A stretch of 41,672 nucleotides of DNA from Gonapodya prolifera JEL478 (taxonomy: Eukaryota; Monoblepharomycota; Monoblepharidomycetes; Monoblepharidales; Gonapodyaceae). The stretch is from assembly GCA_001574975.1 (NCBI GenBank), contig KQ965779.1, positions 279,413 through 321,084 on the forward strand, in the 5' to 3' direction. Under the pieces are notes generated by a model. It ran no database searches. It had not been told where the DNA came from and saw only the letters and a program-made list of their open reading frames with translations. Positions 1-10,523 of this stretch are shown one piece after another. Numbering within the stretch: the stretch's first letter is position 1; every line of letters starts with the position of its first letter. The position numbers were made by a program, and so were the translations under genes.

Positions 1-2762
1 GATTCCAACACCCAGTCCGTTCCCTCTGGCCCTTCACCGATTCGAAGAAGCCAGTGGTGATGCTTCAACAACGCTGGCCGATGCGAGATGGACACAATCG
101 TCACTCCAAGATCTTTGCAAGCACTGTAGAGCAACCCTTCGACATCAGTAGACACAGCGGAGGTAGCGTCGTCCAAAACAGCCCACTGGGGCCGGTGATA
201 GAACAGTCTTGCGAGCTGGATACGCTGCTTCTCTCCTCCAGAAAACACATCCTGAGGGTGAGATGGCGGAACGTTATTAGTTCTGCAGTAATTATTGAAT
301 CGCTGTATGGTGCTTAGTTACCTTCCACTCTTTGACAACGTCGAATCCTCCCTCTCGCTCCGCGAGGTATTCCAAATACACAGTTTTCAAAATTTGGATC
401 AATTTTTGGTCGGTTCTACCGGACTGCATCATCTCCGCCTCGCTGTGTGGATAAATAATCTTCAGGTTGCGAATCATGAATTAATGAGCTATAGCCTTCT
501 CAGAAGTCAAACTCATCAAAACCAACTTGATCTCTCAAGGTACCAATAGGAAGATAGGCACGCTGAGGAACAAAGAATATAGAAGAGAGGCCCTTTTCCG
601 GTCTTTGGAGCTTCCCGCGAAACATTGGCTAGAGTGTAACCAAACACAGAATCATGAACAATTGAGATAGCCGCACCGAAGTCCACGATACTAACCCATA
701 GTCCAGCAAGCGTCCGCATTATGGAAGTTTTTCCGCTGCCTAAAGAATAGTGCTCACGTTTTCGACACCTTATCGAGTCACTCCAAGTACCTGCGACACT
801 CTTACCGTTAGGCCCCGATATCATTAAGTGCTCTCCGGGGCGAATGGAGAAGTCCAACTCCCTTACAAGTAGAGTATCACCGAATGGTGTCACAATGGGG
901 GCGTCATCGAAGGCAATGTCTGCAAGACCAGGTGAGTCATGTGAGACAGAATTTCAGTGTTCCGTGACGTTCGATAATCACCTGTTGAGTTGAAATACAC
1001 CGTTCCTTCCAATTGCTCGATGTTGAAGATACTTTTTACAGTCGGATTCGCAGTTGCTGACACTTCCGTCGTCAAATCAGTGCTGCTTGCGCTCGTTGGT
1101 CTGGGGTGAGTGAACTTTCCAGAATTCAACTCTTGCAGAACTTGAATGAGCGAGTAGACGCGTGAAGTGTATCCAGCAAGCTCTGCAAGCTCCTTGTAGC
1201 TGTACATGATTCGACCGCCAGCGTCCGCGAGAGACACCATCAAACTAAAAGTCCACAAGGACGGATGATGAGATTCAACATCTCATGTCATTCCAACAGA
1301 ATAAGCGTTTCTTACCGTTTATTGGTAACAAAGCTTTGTGTGTTAGCACCCATTTTCTTGTTCAGTCGGGGTTGTGCCTCGGTCTCGTCGGATGAACCGA
1401 GGATCACAGAAACTTCTTCTGCTTCGGTTTTCTCCATGAGCGATTTCATCTTGCGACCAGCGACATTCGGAAAGAATACTGGAACCGCGGCAATCATAAG
1501 TCCAACTGCAGACCAAGAATATTTGATGACGAAGTCCTCAAACTTTGCAGCGTGGTCAGTTACGCGTTCTAACAGGAGCATATAGTTCAGCACTCACCAT
1601 ATTGTACGCAATTCGGATGGTGTAAATATCATTGATATGCAAAATCAACCTTCTGTAGGTTCGAGAAAGAATCGATAATTCTAGACCGCCGCCATTGTAA
1701 AATGCGATCTCTTCAGCATTGGTGATTATTCGGGAATGGGCATATCGAAAATCTCCCTCCAGTTTCGCTTCCCTAGCTGCCATTTTCCCAAACGGTGGTG
1801 TCGCTAATCGAATAGCAGAAAATGTGACAATGTAGTTCAAAGCGAGACCCCACGTTCCCAAAGTTCCGATGTTGATGGCGAGCTGGTAGTTGAAGATAAG
1901 GATATCAAGGATAGGCTTTCCCAAGTTGGAATAAAGATTGGCAAGAGCAGTCGCGAAACGGTTTATGTCCGTGGTGATGTGCTGATCGGGTCCCTCAATC
2001 CGATTATCCAAATTCAAAACCTGGTAATACGTGTTTTTCGAAAGGTACAGATTGTGTACATGGTCCGTCAAGCGGGACCGAAAGTCCACGGCCAGCTTCG
2101 ACTGCAAGTATTTGATCTTTCGCAAAGAAGGTGAGACATGCGCAAGGCTCTCTGCATCATGGGATTCTCACCATTGAATTAGTGAACGTTGCGGGAATAG
2201 CAATCAAAAACCAAAACAGGATACCCCGAGCGAATCCTCGCCAGTTCGCAGCGATCTAGTATTGAAACGAATGAAGCAGCTATCAACATCCGGTGAAAAA
2301 AAAAGCACTGACCAAATGCCGGACAATCATGCCATCGAGATCGGCAACCACTACTGACAGCCAAGTCCTCGCAACCAAAAAGATGGTGTGGAGAAGAACA
2401 ACTCCGGCTTCCTTACTACGCAAGCTTGGAATACATATTTTTAGAAGGAAACGCAGTCGTTTCCAGAACTCAGCGTTCACTGCGACTTTATCATCCGCTT
2501 TGGAGTTCTTCGCTTTGGATGTATCATCCTTTTTGAGTTCGTACATGCTGGGTTGACGGGTATGTTTCCTCTGCTTCTCTTGATATTTTCGAACTTGGTT
2601 GAACGCGTATCCTGCGAGCGCGACTCCGCCGATGGAAGCGAATGTGCGTGTCAAGAGGGACGAAGACCTGAAACTGGGTTTCTTTGCGGCAGCGCCCGGT
2701 CCGTCCAGCTTTCTGAACGCCGTGAGAAGGTCCAAGAGCGGTTCCGGGAGCATGCGCGCCAT
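1..2762 (-). CDS. Peroxisomal ABC half-transporter, ABCD/PXA family (C-terminus cut by window edge)
   Basis: Long-chain (acyl-CoA) fatty-acid importer of the peroxisome membrane; ABCD half-transporters work as dimers. The ATG at 2762 starts a 60-residue basic N-terminus, followed by the family block with [18 protein letters not shown] and [12 protein letters not shown]. Later exons hold the membrane domain ([42 protein letters not shown]-like stretch [16 protein letters not shown]). The ATPase domain shows Walker A GPNGSGKTS, split by an intron inside its second glycine codon (about 745-806); Q-loop [16 protein letters not shown]; signature [15 protein letters not shown]; Walker [12 protein letters not shown]; and H-loop SISHRPAL near 60-250. 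At least seven introns. Only the last C-terminal residues are missing at position 1. No frame damage seen. Whether it is the PXA1 or the PXA2 orthologue cannot be decided from motifs. Confidence 0.9.
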
Positions 2763-2892
2763 GATGGTGCTTTACGTGGAAGCGGTGAGTGTGCAGCAAA
2801 GTTATCCAACACATGCAGGAAAATCAAACAGGCTTTGGGCACTATTTGGACAAAAGCAAATACGTGTGCAGCTACACTATCTTATCGGACTA

Positions 2893-4900
2893 TTAATGAC
2901 GGAATAGTGAGGGCGATTTTGTTCGGTCACATCCAACCATATCCATCCCAACCCTCACCCGCACGAGGAACTTGAGGATGGGATCCAACAACTTGGTCCA
3001 TTGAATGGTCGCCTCGCGAAGAGTTTTGGATGGTAGGCGAATGAGCTGATTCTGTCCGTCCCACCGCTGCCCCCAAAAACTTCGAGGAAGACAGATTCCG
3101 ACTGATTCTGGTGGAGGAGTTTCCACTGCCATGAGATGGAAAGTCACTTGCTGATCCCGGAAAAGACCGAGATCGATCATGACGTAAAGAAACGGCGGCG
3201 GAGACTTGCGATTCTTCACCGTCCCATCCATTTCCACGTCCAGACTGTGCATGCAGACCACTAGTCTCCCCTTCCACAGTGTTGGTGATGGCCGTGCGTT
3301 CCCTCTGCATTGCCTCTGTTGCCAATGCTTCAATTCCAAGCCCAATATCGTCCCATCTTGATCGCCCCAGAACTGCATCTTTGGCAGAGAGCAGCAAGTT
3401 CGATACTTTTGAATGAAAGCCGGGATCTGTGCGAGCAATGATACCGGTCAAGTCCTGAAGATCAACAATCATCTGCATCAATTGGTCTGTCGTGCTATGT
3501 TGAACGTAATTGATATTTCTAGATTGGGCTGAAGACGCATCCTTGATCCTTTTCAGCACTTTGTCCCGAACATGCGGTGGATATATCTGGCGAAAGTCGG
3601 AAACCCAATACCGTTCCAAAATGATGACGAGATCTGACATTGACCAAGGGAGTTTTCGAGGTGATGTGAGGTACCAAGGAAACGTTCGCGGTCTCTGAAG
3701 GATTTCTTTCAGTGGCGGGGTGAGCAAGGAGGGGAGAAGTTCAAGTATTGAAGACAGTGGGTGATGAGTAGTTTTTCTGGTGGGTATGGTGGCCGCGTCA
3801 TGGCCAAGGTTATGATGGTAGCAGTTGTTGGAGTGATCTGGTGTAAGGACGATAGTCTTGGGAGGGGGGACAGTCGTATTGCGCGTGATGTGGTGGATTG
3901 TCGATGGTCCCATGGAATACGTGTCCTCGACTTCCATGTCATCAACAATATGATGGTGACTGGACCAAGACTGGCTATCCTGGGATGGCCCACTGAGGTT
4001 GTGTGATTGTCCGTTGTGTGTCGAGCGTGGAGCTGAGGAAAGTACAGAGTGGGTTCGGGATAAGTCCTCCAATAAATCCCGTGGGGTGGTGAATTCTTGG
4101 TAGATACGAATACCATGTATTTGCGCCTTCAGGGCGAGGTTCTTGTCCAGTGTGAGCAGTGCTGTTGTCAGGGAATGCCTATCATCATCAACATCTCCTG
4201 GCCGACGCCCCATAGACGCAGAAGTACCGGTATGTCCAGGCCTATTCTCGCCTCGCGATTGAAGTTTTTGCTGAAAGTATCGGCAGCAGTCCAATATTCG
4301 ATCGTCATTATTCAGCAGACGTTCCGGTGTCTCCACAAACTCCGACACCTGCTGTCCCCGAATTTTCGATGGGGTGACGGTGCCGCCGCCGAGTGACAAG
4401 TGGGCAACTTGCGAGTCCTGATCCGCACGAAATGCATTGAGGAGAAACGAAGTCGCAGAACGTGCCAGAGGCCCGAGGTGAGATTTTCTGGATTTGATGT
4501 CATCGAGTTCCTGGACGACACACCACGGTATTATCTGAGCACAAAAACAGGTTTTCGAACCCTTTGTTGCGATTGAGAAAGAAAGCGTACCCACGAGGGC
4601 CATTCCGAACGATTCGATGAGCTCTAGAAGTTGTGATACGAAGCCCAACTTCGAAATCAACAGGTTCGTATCGAGGACAATCAGCGCCGCATAAGTGAGT
4701 GTAGATAGATTGGTGTATGGCAGAGATATCGATTGGGATTGGGAGGCGCTGATATTGGACGAGCAGGGGGGAGATTGGGAAGTTTCCAATGTCCGGAAAC
4801 TGGCCAGTTCCGCCGTGATTGTAGGAATCTGGTCGTCGTCGATATCCATGTAGTCAATGTCATCATCTCTGTGAGTCGATGGGGGAGGCAAGATTGGCAT
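2893..4900 (-). CDS. Swt1-like PIN-domain RNA endonuclease
   Basis: Swt1-type proteins are nuclear PIN endoribonucleases linked to mRNP quality control. The start is the ATG at 4900 (MPILPPPS). An acidic N-terminus leads into the PIN core: LIVLDTNLLIS (first Asp), IPWCVVQELDDIKSR (Glu), NNDDRILDCC (Asp) and LLTLDKNLALKA (Asp). This acidic set and its spacing fit Swt1. A 60-nt intron with no stop codon (4535-4594) sits just before IPWCVV. Near the 3' end the main frame becomes Ser-rich and would end at 2927. Splicing a 73-nt intron (3205-3277, weak GTGGAA donor) instead moves into a frame that looks folded (PPPFLYVMIDLGLFRDQQ, LREATIQWTKLLDPIL) and ends at 2893; I prefer this model. The middle and C-terminal thirds are otherwise unassigned. 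Confidence 0.72.
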
Positions 4901-5019
4901 TTTCGAGGGAAAAATGAGCCGGTGAAAATGTGGACTGTCCCTTTCATCGTATTTATCGTATAACAAGCAAACTGCTGCAAGCTCTCACTCGCCTATATAA
5001 GAACATGCTTCTCACAAGC

Positions 5020-6708
5020 TCAAAGACGTACACCTTTTGCCCTCTTTGCACGCTTCTGTGGAGTGCTGAACTTATTTTCGACCGACTCGAGACTGTCCTT
5101 GTACTGCTTGAGCTCCGCGATGGCACGGTCCAGCACGGACACGATCTGAAAGCGTGAGGCGTCGTTCATGGTGGGCTAATTGAATCCTCATAACAACTTC
5201 AAGACGTGCGCTCCCTTACTTTTGACTTTTCCTCGGAGAATGGAACGGTTCCATCAGCGAGCATGTTGAGGAAGGTTTGCACTCTCCACGATTTGTGAAT
5301 TGCATACTCGAGCGCTGTTGTTGCACCAAACGATCGTTAGTCCTGTTCTGTTCAGATGTCTCTTGAATTGCTAATTACTCATGAGCGAAGTCAGCCTCAT
5401 CCATCGCACCAAAGTACTCATAACACTTAAAATCGTCGCGGCCGTCGAACGCAGTCGTGCCTGAAAAAATACGGCGCGACTGATAGCTGTTAATGCATGT
5501 TATGCGAGGTTCGGGAGCCTCAAAAAATTGGATCGAGGTTGCGGTAATCATGGCATCACCAGTACCACAAAACCCGACCTACAGACAGCACAGGCATGAC
5601 TTGGTGCCACTGCATGTGCACCAGTCTTTTCCAGGATACTCAACCTCGAGTACACCATCCTCTTCTCCGAGAGGTGGTCGTTTGCAGGCTTTCTCGGCAA
5701 GACTGTGGCCTCTTCGACGGGTTTGAGATCACCCCCAGAGAACCACCCAGCATGTCCGTGCTGTCAGAAAGGATGGTACCGGTGACGTCTGACGAGGAAA
5801 GCATGTGTTTCTGGGTGTGTCAGAGGGTTCCATCGTGGTTCCCTTGAACGCCCCCTTGGCAACCTACATTGAACGCTGTCAAATGCCACCCAACGACGTT
5901 CTGCAATGCGAATGGGGTGGAGTGAGCGCTCTCGGTTTGCATTCTTCAAACAAGGGAAGAACGGCTTACCTTCGCCGGTCCAATCGCTCCGAAGTTGGTG
6001 TGTGAGTTATTCAGTGGCAAAGAATCCGGTACCATTGCGGATTATTGAGCGTAAGAATGGATACTAAGTGACGGTCCACCCACTCTGATCCACGGCAAAG
6101 CGAGACAGAACATTGAGCACTGCGGGGTGCTTGTTGAATTCTCGAATGAGAGGCGAGACGTACGCAAGAACCGCGCTGCGTAAAGTAATTCATGAATGGA
6201 GGAATTGCTGTATGTCGGAAGCAAATATTATATACTCACGTAACTTTCTGGAATGAGGTCCGAACGGTGTACAATGTGCGGTGCCAATTCACGGGATCTA
6301 CGAACAATTTCTCTAAAAACGGGGTGGTAATATGGTTGCAATTTAGCTATATGGGCTTGGCGTCGGTGTAACCCACCTTATTGCATCGACACCTGCGTCA
6401 CTCAGGAGCTTTAATGGAGCCGTGTAGGCAAGACCGGGCCATTGCTTCGGGTCTTGGGTAAGTTCGTCGAGGTTCCAGCGCTTGAAGTTGAGATCAACCA
6501 CAACCTCTGGTGGTACAACGTCCAGGTGGGTCTTAGGGTCAAAGGCGCAAGTATCGTGGTCCGGACTGAACGGAAATTTGGCCGGGTGAGACCTTGGGAA
6601 TGGGGGAAAGCGCCGTCGCCGCGGTGCGAGCTTGGGAGAGGTTCCATTTGCCTGTGATGAAACATTTGATTCAGGGAATCCAAAGTGATGGCACGGAATC
6701 TCGTACAT
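5020..6708 (-). CDS. 2-oxoglutarate/Fe(II) oxygenase-like protein, multi-exon, apparently frame-damaged
   Basis: Resembles a group of fungal 2OG-Fe(II) dioxygenase-like proteins; substrate unknown. Exon pieces in order are PPEVVVDLNFKRWNLDEL, AYTAPLKLLSDAGVDAIR, EIVRRSRELAPHIVHRSD, VLAYVSPLIREFNKHPAV, NSHTNFGAIGPAK, NVVGWHLTAF (putative Fe-binding His), TILSDSTDMLGGSL, EAPEPRITCINSYQSR (after the likely second His region MQWHQVM), DDFKCYEYFGAMDEADFA, HKSWRVQTFLNMLADG and a C-terminal helix (DRAIAELKQYKDSLES) ending at a TGA at 5020. Introns are short with good donors. Between about 5640 and 5800 the homologous residues fall in three different frames, which no plausible intron joins. The normal H-x-D is not seen (WHLT). 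The start is uncertain; 6708 is the first upstream in-frame ATG and its first residues overlap a dispersed repeat. Possibly a pseudogene. Confidence 0.5.
6660..6702. repeat. 43-bp dispersed repeat, copy A
   Basis: Matches 37602-37644 at 36 of 43 positions, with an uninterrupted 21-bp identical core at 6670-6690. Both copies lie in the same orientation. Read on the minus strand, each encodes HHFGFPE followed by a short hydrophilic stretch. Here it lies at the 5' end of the oxygenase-like gene. Confidence 0.6.
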
Positions 6709-7078
6709 ACTCCAACTCTGATGTGGGGAAATGATCGAAAACCGTTCAGTCCAGCCTCTCCCGCTCGACCTTGGTCACTGCAACGCACCCCAGACACGGA
6801 TGCTGAGATGGCGAATCCAACTATTAACCCCACGTGAAGTCACAAAAAGAAGTATGGCTTTTCTAACCATCCAACGCTGCCCTCATTCAAGTAGCAATAA
6901 AATTTTTCCTCGCGGGGGAGGACGCCGATCGGTGGTTTGCGGGGGTAGCCCAAAAATCACGTGCCTCCCGCCTGCCGCGCGGACCGCCGCCCTCCGCCCT
7001 TTCCGGCCCTCTTTTCTCCACTCCTCGCGTACCTGCACGGTCACTGGAGACCCTCGCTGCCTCGCTGAATTGCCAACC
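6709..7078. other. Divergent intergenic region (oxygenase-like / permease)
   Basis: About 370 bp between two divergently transcribed genes, rich in C and G near 6910-7030. It must hold promoters for both. I see no clear TATA box or coding exon; open stretches here lack motif support. Confidence 0.4.
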
Positions 7079-10000
7079 ATGGGGGGAACAGTCAAGGAAA
7101 CCGATGCGCAGTGCCCGCATTGCTGTCTCGCATTCCCGCCTCGCGCTGACCGACCACTCTCCACCCCGCGTACACCCCTGGACGTTGAATCCGTACTCTG
7201 CGATCCAGATGAGGTTGTGCTCGCCAGAATGGGCTACCGTACGTTATTGTATTTGACAAAAACGGCACGTTCCTCGATTTATGACGTGGTGGTCGGGACC
7301 CTCAAAATGGCTTCCCATTCATCACATTTCCTCATATACCATCAAATCAATTTACCAATCGTCGAAAGCCCCACCTCCACTGACGGATCACGGAACAGGC
7401 CAGGAGCTCAGCCGGAAATGGGGCTTCATGCTCTACATGGCCACCAGTTTCGCATACATTGATTACGTCTCGACCATCGCCACTCTCTATTCGTTCGCTG
7501 TAAGTAAACTCTACCTCGGATGTACGAATGCCCAATTTATTTCAATTTGGCCTTTCTTGAGATAACTACCGGCGGGCCTCAAGCAATGCTTGTCGGATGG
7601 GTACGTTCTCAAGGGGGAGGGGTTTGGTTTAAAGTAATGTCACCCGTTTGCTCCTCTAGCCCGTCATCGCGGTCCTTTGCATGACGACAGCGCTTTCGTA
7701 AGTCATTTATCTTCCCGGTACCCTATTGCGTTCGTCTCCATTCATGGGTCACTCGCCATTCCCACCCCCCAACACACACTGCGTACCCACCACCACCACC
7801 AACCTACGCAGCATGGCCGAGATCTGCTCAACGTACCCCACAGCCGGCGGTCTCTACTACTGGTCCGCCAAGCTTTCCCCTCCCGAATGGGGCCCCTGTA
7901 CGTAATTCGGTTGTTTGCAAGTCGATTGTACGCTTTTGACAAAAGTCTCATCTTTCACATTCCGTCCATCACATCACGCGGTAGGGATGGCATGGATCAC
8001 TGGATGGTTTGACATCATCGCTCTGCACATCAGCGGCGCGTCAAGTGTGAGTCATCGGTCACGCAATAGTGACAAGACGCCTCATTACACGCTCACTCAA
8101 CCGTCTCTTCCTCACCTCCCCCCCACCCCCTTTTTCTCCAACCACCTCAGGGCCTCACCGTCTCAGCTCTTGTCGTCTCCGCGATCCAAATCTACCGCCC
8201 GGACTACAAGGCCTCCCTGGGCACCGAGTACGCCATCGCGTGAGCGCTGGCCTTTGTCGGCGCCATGAGCAACTCGCTCGGTGAGAGGATCCTCCGGTAT
8301 TGCACGTACACGGCCCTGGTGGGCATTGCGTCGGGGCTGCTGGTGTTTGGAAGTGAGTGTTGCTCGTGCCGGTGCCCACGGTTATGCAGTACCAAAAAAA
8401 CTGATTTGTTTCGCTTCCCAGTCACTCTCCTCGCCCTCTCCCCCGCCAAGGCGAGCCCTGCGGAGACGTGGGGCAGTTTTGTCGATCAGACCGGCTGGGA
8501 CAACAAGGCAATCGCGTTCCAACTCAGTTTCTTGATGCCTATTTGGTGTGAGTGTTTCTTGTGTGCAGGGAGCATGCGTGAGATTGAAAGGGAAGGAGCG
8601 ACACTAAACGGTACCTACGTCCTTGTTGTTTTGTTTTAGGTTTCTGGGGTTACGACGTAGGCATACTTTGACCCTTCCTTCGGGACTGCAATCGTGCTCA
8701 CCCAACCCATTTTACCATTGCATATTCTGCAATGCTTTCCGGTTGTCATTTCGCGTGTGCGCCTCAGGTCTCAGCTCGTGAGTTTGCATCGCGTTGACGT
8801 TTACGTTTTTTCTCGATGGCCCAGGCCCGTTTATGCATGCTTTCATTCACACCCCAAAACAGACATCAGCGAGGTTTGAGTTTTTTCGCCGCTTCCACCC
8901 AAATACGCCTGAAATCCCAATGATGTCTCGACTCCCTCTTGCAGGAAACCGTGGACTCCTCCACAGCGCCTTCCTTCCCGCTCTATTATAGTCTCCCTGG
9001 CCGTATCTCAGATCCTCGGGTACGCCTTCATCCTCATCCTCAACTATTCCATTACGGACGTGAACGCAATTCTTAACTGCCGGTACAAGCAGTCGCTCGT
9101 GTGCGTGTTTGAGCAGGTGCGTCTTAACACTTGCATTTCCCTGTCATGCGCGTCAGGGGTTTGCTCAAGCTTCACAATGCTCCGTCAATGCGCTAATGAC
9201 ACCTGGTTCTCGTAGGGAACGGGGGGTAGTAAGGAAGTCACGATGTTCCTGACAATTTGCAGTACGTTTGCAACATCCAGGCCGGGCACAACGGAGGATC
9301 TCGTGCTTTGTGTATGTTTAAATCTCAGGTTTTGTTTTTGCACGCTTGATCTCATTGTCTGCAACAATGTAGATGCCTGGGCTCGCGACGGAGCAATCCC
9401 CAAATGGTTCCACTGGGTACACCCCAAAACAAAGCAGTCCCTACGCGCCATCTGGGTGCACGCTATTGTAGCCTGTGCGTAGAATCTCACCGGCACTGCC
9501 TGTACACCACAGTTCTGAGCGACGTGACTTATTTGGCTGTCCACCACAACCAGGGATCGTTGTATCCGCGCACTTCGGCTCCAGCGTCGCCGTCTCGGCC
9601 TTTGCAAGCTTCTCCACAGTGGGAACCTATATTGCGTACACGTTTCCCACGATTTGCAAAGTTATTTGGGCTCGTGATACGTTCAAGCAGAGTGGATTTA
9701 GTGGGTATTCTTTTTGCAGACCCTTCCATATGGACCCCGATTGCGACAGTTCATTCCTTCACCTACGAACAGACCTCGGTCGATATTCGTTGCTCATCAA
9801 CTATATTGCCGTCATTTTCATGGCTTACGTCGTGATCTTGCTCTGCCTCCCACAGGTAAGGACACTCGAAATGCTCTCAGCAGCTTGCCGTTCATCACTC
9901 ACCTTTCCACCTCTCCAACGCCACTTACCTCATGCCCGTTACCGTTGAGAACCTCAACTTTACTCCCATTATGCTCGTCGGCGTTTCGCTCCTGATCTCC

Positions 10001-10099
10001 ATCTACTGGTACTGGGCAAAATCCTGGTTCGTCGGGCCTCGCATGCACATTACGCCAGAGGAAGCGGAGGAGATGGCAAAGACGCAGATTTTGCTTTAG
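7079..10099 (+). CDS. APC superfamily amino-acid/GABA/choline-type permease (ACT family) with in-frame TGA
   Basis: Membrane importer of the fungal amino acid/choline transporter family (Uga4/Hnm1 relatives); the substrate cannot be told. The start ATG at 7079 has a good context (CAACCATGG). Exons give RQELSRKWGFMLYMATSFA, ITTGGPQAMLVGW, the family signature MAEICSTYPTAGGLYYWSAK, MAWITGWFDIIALHISGAS, SALVVSAIQIYRPDYKASL, LGERILRYCTYTALVGIAS, RSIIVSLAVSQILGYAFIL, YAWARDGAIPKWFHWVHP, GSSVAVSAFASFSTVGTYI, INYIAVIFMAYVVILL and VTVENLNFTPIMLVG, consistent with about 12 membrane spans. The stop is TAG at 10097-10099. Two defects: a TGA at 8241-8243 inside a conserved transmembrane stretch (YAIA-stop-ALAFVGAM), and a one-base frame change near 9260 between EVTMFLTIC and YVCNIQAGHNGG. 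The TGA lies in a GTGAGC donor-like context, and removing 48 nt (16 codons) would bypass it at the cost of conserved residues. Confidence 0.82.
8241..8243 (+). other. In-frame TGA inside the permease
   Basis: The codon after YAIA is TGA and the frame then continues with recognisable permease sequence (ALAFVGAMSNSLGERI). Trp (TGG) is the simplest one-base ancestor. Alternatives are a 48-nt intron, a base-call error or a real null allele. Confidence 0.75.
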
Positions 10100-10523
10100 A
10101 CGAAAGACCCCGCGCTCAAATTGTAGGGAGGTGGAGATATTGTGTATGACTGTTTTTTTATTTTTTTCTTTATTTTGGGCAGGATAGAATTGGGCGGACG
10201 GCGGTGACTGTTTCAATACATCATGGACATTAACAGCTACATGATGCACTGACTGGATGGACGACGTGGAAAGTGGCCCATCGACAGTCGAGCGTTGCGG
10301 CAATGTAATGAAAACCGTGAGATTGCGGACCAAGTCAGGAATAGCGGTCGACTTGGTCTCCTTTTTTCCCTTAATTGCCGCTGAAGTGAGAGAAGAGGGA
10401 GAAAGGGGTGGTGTTCATTTTTCTATTTTCCTTCCATGAGGGATTCAAAATGAAGACTTTCCTTTTCATCCTCATTTCCTTCTGGTGAGCTTTTCACCTC
10501 CATTTCACTCATATACCATCCTG
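10100..10523. other. Intergenic, permease 3' side / SF3B4 promoter
   Basis: About 420 bp with a T-rich run at 10153-10183 just after the permease, likely part of its 3' end. It then holds the SF3B4 upstream region, which has CT-rich stretches near 10460-10515. No exon recognised. Confidence 0.4.

Noticed and set aside
292-2125. Plus-strand open frames over the ABC transporter
   Set aside because: They are shadows of the minus-strand exons, which carry the Walker and signature motifs.
2927-3300. Frameshift at the end of the Swt1-like gene
   Set aside because: A 73-nt GT-AG intron (3205-3277) joins the two frames exactly, so no lesion is needed.
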